DNA from: Saccharopolyspora gloriosae
GTDB taxonomy: Bacteria > Actinomycetota > Actinomycetes > Mycobacteriales > Pseudonocardiaceae
Length of the DNA stretch: 64,000 nt
Assembly (NCBI RefSeq): GCF_022828475.1
Contig: NZ_CP059557.1
Coordinates: 5,069,470-5,133,469, forward strand
Direction: 5' to 3'
The position numbers and the translations under genes are program-made. Under the pieces are notes generated by a model. That model worked only from the letters and a program-made list of their open reading frames with translations, was not told the origin of the DNA and did not search any database. Of the stretch, positions 16,430 to 24,967 are shown piece by piece; the stretch's first letter is position 1; each line of letters starts with the position of its first letter.

Positions 16430-17692
16430 GTGGAAGCTGCTTGCCCCGAGTCCGTCGAGCCCGACCGTCCCGAGCCGGTGCTGCTCACCGAGCCCGCTGA
16501 CGGCGTACCGCCGGTAGTGGAGACTCCCGAAGCACTGGAGACCGCCGCGGCCGCACTGGCCGCGGGCAGCGGTCCGGTCGCGGTGGACACCGAACGCGCG
16601 TCCGGATACCGGTACTCGCAACGTGCCTACCTGGTGCAATTGCGCCGGGAAGGCGCGGGAACGGTACTGGTCGATCCGGTCGCGCTCAACGGTGCTCTAG
16701 AACCGTTGAAGACTGCGCTGGCGGACACCGAATGGGTGCTGCACGCCGCCTCGCAGGACCTGCCCTGCCTGTCCGAGCTCGACCTGCGTCCGCAGCGGCT
16801 GTTCGACACCGAACTGGCCGGTCGGCTCGCCGGGTTCGACCGGGTATCGCTGGGCACCCTCGTCGAACGCATGCTGGGCTACCGGCTGGAGAAGGGCCAC
16901 AGCGCCGCCGACTGGTCGCGCCGGCCGCTGCCCGCCGACTGGCTGGTGTACGCCGCGTTGGACGTGGAACTGCTGGTCGACCTGCGCACCGAGATGCACG
17001 CCGAGCTGACCCGGCAGGGCAAGCTCGACTGGGCGTGGGAAGAGTTCGAAGCGGTCCGCAACGCCGAACCGCCTCGCCCGCGCGCCGAGCCGTGGCGACG
17101 CACGTCCGGCATCCACCGGATTCGCAACGCCCGACAGCTCGCCGCGGTCCGCTCGCTGTGGGAGGTGCGCGATCGCATCGCCGCGGAGCGGGACATCGCA
17201 CCTGGCCGGATCCTGCCGGACTCCGCCGTGGTGCAGGCCGCGCAGAGCGATCCCAAGACCGATGCCGAACTGACCGCGCTGCCGGTGTTCGGCGGCAGGC
17301 AGCAGCGCCGTCGCGCCTCGACGTGGCTGAGCGCCTTGCGCGCGGCCCGCGCGCTTCCCTCGGACGAACTGCCGGTGGTCTCACCGCCGCAGGACGGTCC
17401 GCCGTCGCCGAACCGGTGGGCGGATCGCGATCCCGCCGCCGCGGCCCGGCTGTCGGCCGCCCGGACGGCGATGTCGGCCATCGCCGAGAAGCACGACCTG
17501 CCCCTGGAGAACCTGCTGCTGCCGGACCTGCTGCGACGGCTGTGCTGGACGCCGCCGGAGGACACCGGCGTCGAAGCGGTCGAGGCACGGTTGCGGGAGC
17601 GAGGCGCCAGGGAATGGCAGATCGGTTTGACCGCGGCTGCGCTGAGCACCGCGTTGCAGGCCGAGCCGGAGCAACGCCCGCGATCGAGCTGA
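16430..17692 (+). CDS. rnd: ribonuclease D (DEDD exonuclease with HRDC domain)
   Basis: A 420-residue protein. The 3'-5' exonuclease domain (about residues 30-210) shows the DEDD residues: VAVDTERASGYRYS (Asp and Glu), VLHAASQDLPCL (Asp), and YAALDVELLVDLR (last Asp). HRDC-type helices follow (RNARQLAAVRSLWEVRDRIA...). It is probably a tRNA or structured-RNA 3' trimming enzyme. TAAGGT (16413-16418) lies shortly before GTG 16430, so the leader is very short. Corresponds in position to Rv2681. Confidence 0.88.
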   Translation: MEAACPESVEPDRPEPVLLTEPADGVPPVVETPEALETAAAALAAGSGPVAVDTERASGYRYSQRAYLVQLRREGAGTVLVDPVALNGALEPLKTALADTEWVLHAASQDLPCLSELDLRPQRLFDTELAGRLAGFDRVSLGTLVERMLGYRLEKGHSAADWSRRPLPADWLVYAALDVELLVDLRTEMHAELTRQGKLDWAWEEFEAVRNAEPPRPRAEPWRRTSGIHRIRNARQLAAVRSLWEVRDRIAAERDIAPGRILPDSAVVQAAQSDPKTDAELTALPVFGGRQQRRRASTWLSALRAARALPSDELPVVSPPQDGPPSPNRWADRDPAAAARLSAARTAMSAIAEKHDLPLENLLLPDLLRRLCWTPPEDTGVEAVEARLRERGAREWQIGLTAAALSTALQAEPEQRPRSS

Positions 17693-17718
17693 GAGCCGGA
17701 GAGAACCGAGAAGCGCCG

Positions 17719-18558
17719 CTACGGAGTCGCCGGGGATGGCGGCTCCGGCTTCCGGCGTTCCAGGATGATCGTGTCGCGCCAACGCCCGCGCAGCATGCCG
17801 ATGCGTTCGCGGACGCCGACTGTGCGGAATCCGGCGTTGCGGTGCAGGGCGAGGCTGCCGAGGTTCTCCGGGAACAGCGAGCACTGCAGGGTCCACACCT
17901 GGGCCGCGTCGGCGGCCGCGATCTGGTGCCGCAGCAGCGCCGTGCCGACTCCGCGTCGGCGCGCATCGGCTCCGACGTAGATCGAGGTCTCCGCGACGCC
18001 CGCGTAGCAGTCGCACGTGGAGACCGGCGTCAGCGCCGCCCATCCCGCCACGGTGCGATCGACTTCGGCCACCCAGCGGTGCTCCGGTGACCACTTCGCC
18101 GCCAGCACCTCGCGGGACGGGACCTCGCACTCGAAGGTGGCGTTCCCGGTGGCGATTCCCTCGCCGTAGATCCGGCGCACCGCGCCCCAGTCGCCGGGCT
18201 CCATCGCTCGCACCGAAACGTCACCGGCCGGCTCCTCAGCGGCACCGAGGCGTGCCGGGAGCAGGCCCAGCACGAGGTCCAGGGCGTGCACGTGATCGGG
18301 TCGGCGCGCGGTGTTCGTCGCTACGCGGGTGGCGGTGCCCTCCTTGCTCAGCAGCACGTGTCCGCCCTCGGCGAGCCTGCGCAGGTGGTGCGAGCAGGTG
18401 GACTGGCCGATGCCGAGCCGCCCGGCCAGCTCCCCGACCGTGCTCGGCCCGCCGGAGGCGACGGCGTGCAGCAGCAGGACCCGAGTCGGATCGCCGAGGC
18501 AGGCGAAGCGGGCGGCGCAGGCGGCGGCCTCGGCGGTCGGCAGCGCCGGTTCGGTCAT
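17719..18558 (-). CDS. ArsR-family HTH fused to a PAT/ArsN-type GNAT acetyltransferase
   Basis: A 279-residue two-domain protein. Residues 1-110 are an ArsR winged helix (CLGDPTRVLLLHAVASGG, TVGELAGRLGIGQSTCSHHL, GHVLLSKEGTATRV). Residues 125-275 are a GNAT domain of the phosphinothricin acetyltransferase group (VRAMEPGDWGAVRRIYGEGI, TGNATFECEVPS, AETSIYVGADARRRGVGTAL, NAGFRTVGVRERIG). ArsR-GNAT fusions occur in actinobacteria. The ArsR part lacks the classic ELCVCDL arsenic site, so the inducer is unknown. ATG 18558 is preferred; longer upstream frames have no homology. Confidence 0.85.
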   Translation of the reverse strand: MTEPALPTAEAAACAARFACLGDPTRVLLLHAVASGGPSTVGELAGRLGIGQSTCSHHLRRLAEGGHVLLSKEGTATRVATNTARRPDHVHALDLVLGLLPARLGAAEEPAGDVSVRAMEPGDWGAVRRIYGEGIATGNATFECEVPSREVLAAKWSPEHRWVAEVDRTVAGWAALTPVSTCDCYAGVAETSIYVGADARRRGVGTALLRHQIAAADAAQVWTLQCSLFPENLGSLALHRNAGFRTVGVRERIGMLRGRWRDTIILERRKPEPPSPATP

Positions 18559-18757
18559 CGCACGACTATGGGAGCGGCTGCCGATCAGGTCAATCGAAAT
18601 CCGTCGATGCAAGCCGGTCCGCGCGGCCTCCGGGCGAACTGCGGCCGTCGGTGAAACGAGTACGTTGGCCATGCGTTTCCCGTGATCGCGGAGCCGCCAC
18701 CACCTCCGGAGCGCCTGTGATCGACCCGACACGAGCACTTCGCCCCACACCCGGTGG

Positions 18758-18803
18758 TTACCGGCGGGTAATAAGCGCTAGAGTGACTGTTACCGGCCAG
18801 TAG
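18758..18803. promoter_or_regulatory. two palindromic operators upstream of fadA
   Basis: TTACCGGCGGGTAA (18758-18771) is a perfect palindrome with 5-bp arms. TTACCGGCCAGTAG (18790-18803) is a near copy. Their centres are 32 bp apart, three helical turns, so two dimers could bind the same face. They lie 95-140 nt before the fadA start. TetR-type fatty acid regulators commonly use TTAC-GTAA palindromes; the identity of the binder is not known. Confidence 0.5.
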
Positions 18804-18897
18804 CGGCGGGACCCGCACCCGCCCGGAGCAGGATCGATCGCCGCCGAGCCGGTCCGGAACTTGCACAACGCAGGACCCACACAGTGAGGAGCACGCC

Positions 18898-20145
18898 GTG
18901 GTCGCACCCGCGTCGGCACCAGCCGACCCGCGCAGCGCACGTGCCGTACGGGACGTGGTCTTCGTCGACGGCGTTCGCACGCCGTTCGGCAAGGCAGGCA
19001 AGAAGGGCATCTACGCCGAGACCCGCGCCGACGACCTGGTCGTCAAGGTCATCCGCGAGCTGCTGCGGCGCCACCCGGAGCTGCCGCCGGAGCGCATCGA
19101 CGAGGTCGCCATCGCCGCGACCACGCAGACCGGTGACCAGGGCCTGACCATCGGCCGCAGCGCCTCGCTGCTGGCGGGCCTGCCCCAGTCGGTGCCCGGC
19201 TTCGCCATCGACCGCATGTGCGCGGGCGCCATGACCGCCGTGACCAGCATCGCGGGCGGTATCGGCTTCGGCGCCTACGACATCGCGATCGCAGGCGGCG
19301 TCGAGCACATGGGCAATCACCCCATGGGTGAGGGCGTCGACCCCAACCCGCGCTACGTCGCCGACAGCGTCGTCGACCCCTCCGCGCTGGTCATGGGCTC
19401 CACCGCGGAGAACGTGCACGACCGCTACCCCAGCCTCACCAAGGAGCGCACCGACGCCTACGCGGCGTTGAGCCAGCAGCGCTACGAGGCCGCCGCGAAC
19501 GCGGGCAAGATCTCCGCCGACCTGGTGCCCGTCTCCACCCGCTCCGGCGAGCAGGGCTGGGGCCTGGCCACGGCCGACGAGCCGCCGCGTCCCGGCACCA
19601 CCGTCGACGCCCTCTCCGGGCTCAAGACCCCGTTCCGGCCGCACGGCCGGGTCACCCCGGGCAACGCCGCCGGGCTCAACGACGGCGCCACCGGCTGCGT
19701 GCTCGCCGACGCCGAGACCGCACGCGAGCTGGGCCTGCCGATCGGCATGAAGCTCGTCGGATACGCCTTCGCGGGCGTGGAGCCCGAGGTCATGGGCGTC
19801 GGCCCGATCCCGGCGACGGAGAAGGCGCTCAAGCGCGCCGGGCTCGACATCGAGGACATCGGGCTGTTCGAGCTCAACGAGGCGTTCGCGGTGCAGGTGC
19901 TGGCCTTCCTGGAGCACTTCGGCATCAACGACGACGACGAGCGGGTCAACCCGTGGGGCGGCGCCATCGCCTGCGGTCACCCGCTGGCCTCCTCCGGTGT
20001 GCGGCTGATGACGCAGCTGTCCCGCCACTTCGCCGAGCACCCCGAGGTGCGCTACGGCCTGACCTCCATGTGCATCGGTTTCGGCATGGGCGGCACGGTC
20101 ATCTGGGAGAACCCGAACTTCGACACCGCAGGGGGCGCGAAGTGA
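18898..20145 (+). CDS. fadA: acetyl-CoA acyltransferase (thiolase)
   Basis: A 415-residue thiolase. GAGGAG about 11 nt upstream selects GTG 18898. The acylated nucleophile is in IDRMCAGAMTAV (Cys 108). The His and second Cys of the active site are in AIACGHPLASSGVRLM and TSMCIGFGMGGTVIWE. It releases acetyl-CoA in the last step of beta-oxidation. The stop overlaps the fadB start (GTGA), so the two subunits are translationally coupled. Matches the thiolase next to rnd in Streptomyces. Confidence 0.94.
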   Translation: MVAPASAPADPRSARAVRDVVFVDGVRTPFGKAGKKGIYAETRADDLVVKVIRELLRRHPELPPERIDEVAIAATTQTGDQGLTIGRSASLLAGLPQSVPGFAIDRMCAGAMTAVTSIAGGIGFGAYDIAIAGGVEHMGNHPMGEGVDPNPRYVADSVVDPSALVMGSTAENVHDRYPSLTKERTDAYAALSQQRYEAAANAGKISADLVPVSTRSGEQGWGLATADEPPRPGTTVDALSGLKTPFRPHGRVTPGNAAGLNDGATGCVLADAETARELGLPIGMKLVGYAFAGVEPEVMGVGPIPATEKALKRAGLDIEDIGLFELNEAFAVQVLAFLEHFGINDDDERVNPWGGAIACGHPLASSGVRLMTQLSRHFAEHPEVRYGLTSMCIGFGMGGTVIWENPNFDTAGGAK

Positions 20146-22247
20146 GCACGCAGACCGACTTCGCAGCACTGTTCCCGGACGAGGTCGTCACCCAGGCCCA
20201 CACCAGGCTGCTCGACGTCCCCGGGCTCGGCGGCAAGCTCGCGCTGATCACCGTCGACAACGGGCACGACCACACCCGGCCGTCCACGTTCGGGCCGGGC
20301 GGGCTGACCGCGCTGAACGCCGCGCTGGACGAGGCGTTCGCAGCCGAGCCCGCCGCGATCGCGGTCACCGGCAAGCCGTTCGTGTTCGCCGTCGGCGCCG
20401 ACCTGTCCGGCGTCACCCAGATCGGCGAGCGCGAGCACGCCCGCCAGGTCGCGCAGACCGGGCACGACGTGTTCCGCCGGCTCACCGAGTCGACCATCCC
20501 CACCTTCGCGTTCGTCAACGGCGCGGCGCTGGGCGGCGGCCTGGAGCTGGCGCTGTCCTGCCACTACCGCACCGTCTCGGAGAGCGTGGGCGCGATCGCG
20601 TTCCCCGAGTGCTTCCTCGGCCTGTTCCCGGGCTGGGGCGGCACCCAGCTGCTGCCGAACCTGATCGGCGCGGACGCCGCGGTCAGCGTGATCATCGAGA
20701 ACGCGCTGAACCAGAACAAGATGCTCAACGCCAAGAAGGCCACCGGCCTGGGCATCTTCGACGCCGAGCTGGAGAGCGCGGACTTCCTGGAGGAGTCGGT
20801 GCGCTGGGCCGTGCGCGTCGTCAACGGCGAGCAGACCGTGCAGCGCGCCGAGATCGACCGCGGCCAGGCCTGGGACGACGCGGTGAACCGCGCCAAGGGC
20901 ATCGTCGAGAGCCGCACCCAAGGCGCCTCTCCCGCCGTCACCAAGGCCGTCGAGCTCATCGAGCTGGCCCGCGGCAACGACCTCGACGCCGGATACGCGG
21001 CGGAGACCGAGGCGCTGACGGACGCGTTGATGTCCGACGAGCTGCGCGCCGGGCTGTACTCGTTCGACCTGACCCAGAAGCGCGCGAAGCGCCCGGCCGG
21101 GGCTCCGGACAAGAAGCTGGCCCGCGAGGTCAAGAAGGTCGGCGTCGTCGGCGCCGGCCTGATGGCCGGGCAGCTCGCGCTGCTGTTCGTGCGCCGCCTG
21201 AAGGTGCCGGTGGTCATCACCGACATCGACCAGGAGCGCATCGACAAGGGCGTCGGCTACATCCACGGCGAGATCGACAAGCTCGCCGCCAAGGGCCGGT
21301 TGTCCCCGGACGCCACCAACCGGCTCAAGGCGCTCGTCACCGGGTCGCTGGACAAGTCCGCGTTCGGCGACGCCGACTTCGTCATCGAAGCGGTCTTCGA
21401 GGAGCTGTCGCTCAAGCAGAAGGTGTTCGGCGAGCTGGAGGGCTACGTTTCGCCCGAGGCGATCCTGGCCACCAACACCTCGTCGCTGTCGATCAGCGAG
21501 ATGGCTTCGCAGCTGAAGAACCCCGAGCGGGTCGTGGGCTTCCACTTCTTCAACCCGGTCGCGGTGCTGCCGCTGCTGGAGATCGTGCGCGGCGCCAAGA
21601 CCGACGACGCGTCGCTGGCCACCGCGTTCTCGGTGAGCAAGCAGCTCAAGAAATCCAGCGTGCTGGTCAAGGACGCCCCGGCGTTCGTGGTGAACCGGCT
21701 GCTGACCCGCTTCATGGGCGAGATCATCGCCGCCGTCGACGAAGGCACGCCCTTCGACGTCGCCGACCGCGCGCTGACCCCGCTGGGCCTGCCGATGAGC
21801 CCGCTGGTGCTGCTGCAGCTCGTCGGCCCGGCCGTCGCGCAGCACGTCAACGAGACGATGCACGCGGCCTACCCGGACCGGTTCGGGATCAGCGAGAACC
21901 TGCAGCGGTTCGTCAAGGCGGGCAAGTCCGCCGTGTGGCAGCAGGACGAGCAGGGCGACCAGGTCGTCGACCCCGAGGTCGTCGCGCTCTGGGAGCAGGG
22001 CTCGAACCCGTCGACGTCCGAGCAGGTGCGGGACCGGGCGTTGCAGGCGCTGGCCCAGGAAGCGCAGCTCATGCTCGATGAGGGCGTCGTCGCCGAGGCG
22101 CAGGACCTGGACCTGTGCATGCTGCTCGGCGCGGGCTGGCCGTTCTGGCTGGGCGGCATCACCGCCTACCTGGACCGCGCGGGCATCTCCGAGCAGGTCA
22201 ACGGCAAGCGCTTCCTGCCGAAGGGCGTGGCCTCGCTGCCCGCCTGA
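20142..22247 (+). CDS. fadB: fatty acid oxidation complex alpha subunit (enoyl-CoA hydratase / 3-hydroxyacyl-CoA dehydrogenase)
   Basis: A 701-residue bifunctional enzyme. The crotonase domain occupies about residues 1-230 (KPFVFAVGADLSG, NGAALGGGLELALSCHYR, FPECFLGLFPGWGG). The NAD-binding dehydrogenase domain begins near residue 325 (VGVVGAGLMAGQLALL), with ATNTSSLSISEMA and FHFFNPVAVLPLLEIVRG, followed by the C-terminal helical domains. GTG 20142 overlaps the fadA stop. It hydrates enoyl-CoA and oxidises the 3-hydroxyacyl-CoA before thiolysis by FadA. A 17-bp hairpin terminator follows. Confidence 0.93.
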   Translation: MSTQTDFAALFPDEVVTQAHTRLLDVPGLGGKLALITVDNGHDHTRPSTFGPGGLTALNAALDEAFAAEPAAIAVTGKPFVFAVGADLSGVTQIGEREHARQVAQTGHDVFRRLTESTIPTFAFVNGAALGGGLELALSCHYRTVSESVGAIAFPECFLGLFPGWGGTQLLPNLIGADAAVSVIIENALNQNKMLNAKKATGLGIFDAELESADFLEESVRWAVRVVNGEQTVQRAEIDRGQAWDDAVNRAKGIVESRTQGASPAVTKAVELIELARGNDLDAGYAAETEALTDALMSDELRAGLYSFDLTQKRAKRPAGAPDKKLAREVKKVGVVGAGLMAGQLALLFVRRLKVPVVITDIDQERIDKGVGYIHGEIDKLAAKGRLSPDATNRLKALVTGSLDKSAFGDADFVIEAVFEELSLKQKVFGELEGYVSPEAILATNTSSLSISEMASQLKNPERVVGFHFFNPVAVLPLLEIVRGAKTDDASLATAFSVSKQLKKSSVLVKDAPAFVVNRLLTRFMGEIIAAVDEGTPFDVADRALTPLGLPMSPLVLLQLVGPAVAQHVNETMHAAYPDRFGISENLQRFVKAGKSAVWQQDEQGDQVVDPEVVALWEQGSNPSTSEQVRDRALQALAQEAQLMLDEGVVAEAQDLDLCMLLGAGWPFWLGGITAYLDRAGISEQVNGKRFLPKGVASLPA

Positions 22248-22260
22248 TCACGGAAGTCGC

Positions 22261-22300
22261 ACGAAGGGCCGGGATGGGCACGTCCATCCCGGCCCTTCGT
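22261..22300. terminator. strong hairpin after fadB
   Basis: A perfect 17-bp stem (22261-22277 with 22284-22300) with loop GCACGT begins 14 nt past the fadB stop. It is the terminator of the fadA-fadB operon. Confidence 0.85.
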
Positions 22301-22455
22301 CGTCCGATGCGGTGGATCTTCACACCTGTCCGGTGATCGCCGCGACTACGAAGAACCGGTGTTCTCGCTGGCGGTGATGTAGTCCCCGGCCCCGATCGTG
22401 CCTAAGCTGGAGCTGTCACGATGGAGCCCGTCCCGAGGAAACGAGGTGATGACCG

Positions 22456-23037
22456 GTGGTCGCGCCGATGCAGCACGAGCTCGGGCCGTTCACGGTCGCG
22501 GATTGGCACGCGCTCCCCCCTCGTGAAGACGGCTCGCGCCTTGAACTGATCGAGGGCTACTGGCTCGTGACACCCGCACCATCCGGACAGCACCAGTGGG
22601 CCGAAAGCGAACTCATCGGCACCCTGAAATCCTCCCTGCGCCAAGCGGGACGCTCGGACCTCTACGCACTGGGCGGAGTCGGCGTCGAGATCAACGCTCC
22701 GCAGCAGAGCGCGCTGATCCCGGACTTCCTCGTCCTCGGCACTCCCCCGGTCGGCAACTCCTTCAGACCTGAGCACGTGCTGTTGGCAGGCGAAATCTGG
22801 TCTCCCGGCAACACTTTCCGCGAGAAGCAGGACAAGTTCACCCACTTCGCCGCCGTCGGCGTGCCGTTCTTCTGGAGCATCACCCAGGACCGACGCGGCC
22901 CCGACGAGCTGACCGCCTACCGGTTGGAAGACGGCCACTACGAGGTGCGGGAACAGATCCTTCTGAGCGCAGGCAGGAAAGCTGTGACCACCGCTCCGGT
23001 GCCCGTCGAGCTCGACATCGCAGACCTTCGCCTCTGA
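22456..23037 (+). CDS. Uma2-family (DUF820) PD-(D/E)XK nuclease-like protein
   Basis: A 193-residue protein. The family features are ADWHALPPREDGSRLELIEG near the start, ALIPDFLVLG and LAGEIWSPGNTFREKQDKF, the last two carrying the Asp and Glu-x-Lys-like residues of the restriction-like fold, then YRLEDGHYEV. Function is unknown; such genes multiply in actinobacteria and cyanobacteria. A GAGGTGA at 22443-22449 serves GTG 22456; ATG 22468 is possible. The usual E-V-x-S motif reads E-I-W-S here, so catalysis is plausible but unproven. Confidence 0.82.
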   Translation: MVAPMQHELGPFTVADWHALPPREDGSRLELIEGYWLVTPAPSGQHQWAESELIGTLKSSLRQAGRSDLYALGGVGVEINAPQQSALIPDFLVLGTPPVGNSFRPEHVLLAGEIWSPGNTFREKQDKFTHFAAVGVPFFWSITQDRRGPDELTAYRLEDGHYEVREQILLSAGRKAVTTAPVPVELDIADLRL

Positions 23038-23049
23038 CAAGGAATCTGC

Positions 23050-24204
23050 TCAGAATGTGGGCAGCTCAACGGTGACGGTGAGACCGCCCCCTTCGACGGG
23101 CCGGGCGGTGACGCGGCCGCCGTGAGCGATGACGGCGGCTCGGACGATGGACAGGCCCAGGCCCGCGCCGGTGCGGGCGGTTCGCTGGACGCCGGCGCGA
23201 CGGAACGGGTCGAACAGGGCGTCCACCTGATCCAGGTCGATCAGCGGACCGGAGGACGACACCCGCAACAGTGCCGAAGGTCCGGTCGGCGTCGTCTCGA
23301 CCTCGACCCAACCGCCGTCGACGTTGTGCCGCACGGCGTTCTCCAGCAGGTTGCCCGCGACGCGTTCCAGCAGCGCGGGATCACCCAGCACGAACGCCGG
23401 TTCACCGTGGCAGGTGATCCGCACCGACCGCGCCTGCGCCTCAGCCTCGACGCCGCGTCGGGCTCGGGTCGCCACCTCGTTGAGGTCCACCCGCTCCCGA
23501 TCCGCGAGCTCCGCGCCGTCCGTGCGGGCCAGCAGCAGCAACGACTCCACCAGGCGTTCGGCGCGGGCCGCTGCCTCCCGCAGTACGGCGGCCATCCGGC
23601 GCAGCTCGGCGGCGTCCGCTTCCGGGTCGGCGAGCGTCACGTCCAGCTCGGTGCGGATCACCGACAGCGGCGTGCGCAGCTCGTGGCTGGCGTTGGCGAC
23701 GAAGCGGCGCTGCGAATCGAACGCCGTCTGCAACCGGTCCAGCATCGCGTCGAAGGTGTCGGCCAGCTCAGCGACCTCGTCCCGTGGGCCGCTGAGCGTG
23801 ATCCGCTCGTCCAGCGACTCCGCCGACAACCGGCGTGCCGAGTCCGTGACCTCGTGCAACGGGCGCAGCACCCGGCCGGTGACCGTCCACGCCAGCACCG
23901 CGGCCGCCAGCACCACCGCGACGAACGCGAGACCGCCGACGACGAGCACCTGCTCCCGTGCCGAGGACCGCAACGCCGCGCCCAGGTGTTCGGCGGGCAC
24001 CGCCACATCACCGAGCCGCACCAGGCCGCCCGCGGGCAGCCGCGGCACCCCGGCGACCACGTTGCCCACCAGCATCCAGCCCAGCCACAGCAGCAACGCG
24101 CTCACCGCCGCGACCAGACCGGTGGCCAGCAGCGTCAGCCGAACCCGCAGCCCGGGACCGCGACGAGTCAACGGCCTGGTCGGCACCGATCGGGCCACGC
24201 TCAC
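23050..24204 (-). CDS. two-component sensor histidine kinase
   Basis: A 384-residue kinase. Two membrane segments (about residues 18-44 and 80-105) enclose a short extracytoplasmic loop. A HAMP domain follows (VLRPLHEVTDSARRLSAESL), then HisKA with FVANASHELRTPLSVIRTEL (phospho-acceptor His), the N-box LLENAVRHNVDGGW and the G-box RTGAGLGLSIVRAAVIAHGG. GTG 24204 overlaps the response regulator stop by 4 nt. Its cognate regulator is broken by a frameshift, so signalling through this pair may be lost. Confidence 0.92.
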   Translation of the reverse strand: MSVARSVPTRPLTRRGPGLRVRLTLLATGLVAAVSALLLWLGWMLVGNVVAGVPRLPAGGLVRLGDVAVPAEHLGAALRSSAREQVLVVGGLAFVAVVLAAAVLAWTVTGRVLRPLHEVTDSARRLSAESLDERITLSGPRDEVAELADTFDAMLDRLQTAFDSQRRFVANASHELRTPLSVIRTELDVTLADPEADAAELRRMAAVLREAAARAERLVESLLLLARTDGAELADRERVDLNEVATRARRGVEAEAQARSVRITCHGEPAFVLGDPALLERVAGNLLENAVRHNVDGGWVEVETTPTGPSALLRVSSSGPLIDLDQVDALFDPFRRAGVQRTARTGAGLGLSIVRAAVIAHGGRVTARPVEGGGLTVTVELPTF

Positions 24205-24886
24205 GCCCCGGCGTGTTCGGCACGGCCCGCCGTGGGCACCCGGTAACCGGAGCCGACGACGGTGTCGATGACGCCGGGCTCTCCCAGCTTCTTGCGCAAG
24301 GTCATCATCGTGACCCGCACGGTCGTGGTGAACGGGTCGGCGTGCTCGTCCCACACCCGTTCCAGCAGTTCCTCCGAGCTGACCACGGCACCGCCGGCGG
24401 CGAGCAGCACTTCGAGGACGCCGAACTCCTTGCGGGTCAGCTCGACCTCGGCGCCGTCGCGCCGCACCACCCGGCGTGCCGGGTCCAGCGACAGACCGAG
24501 CGCGGTCAGCAACGGGGCACCGCCGGAGTCGCACGCCTGCCCAGCGCCCGCACCCGAGCGGTCAGCTCCGGGAACGCGAACGGTTTCGCCAAGTAGTCGT
24601 CGGCGCCCAGCGACAGCCCGTCCACCCGGTCCTGCACGGTGCCGCTCGCGGTCAGCATGAGCACCCGCGTGATCTCGCCGGAGGCGACCACCTCGCGGCA
24701 CAGTTCATCACCGGACATCGCAGGCAGGTCGCGGTCCAGCACGATCACGTCGTAGCGGGTGATCGACGCCTTCTCCTGACCGCTCTCGCCGTCGTAGGCG
24801 ACGTCGACCGCCATGCCCTCCCGCCGCAGTCCGCGGGCGATCGCGTCCGCCAGCGGCTGCTCGTCCTCGACCACAAGGATTCGCAC
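24201..24886 (-). pseudogene. OmpR-type response regulator with a frameshift
   Basis: The receiver domain is intact in one frame from GTG 24886 (VRILVVEDEQPLADAIARGL, phospho-acceptor in VIVLDRDLPAMSG, LMLTASG, YLAKPFAFPEL) and ends RRATPAVPRC at a TGA at 24506-24508. The winged-helix output domain continues in another frame (LTALGLSLDPARRVVRRDGA, GVLEVLLAAGGAVVSSEELL, TVRVTMMTLRKKLG). One extra C in the run at 24514-24517 (GGGG on the plus strand) would restore one frame reading AVPPLLTALG. It is a real mutation, a sequencing error in a homopolymer, or a programmed -1 shift. Confidence 0.85.
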
Positions 24887-24967
24887 CCGTTCACCGTGCC
24901 ACAACCGGCTCAGGTGGGGATCACCAGCGGTGGGCGACCAGGTGTCCGGCCGCCCATCGCGACGGGC

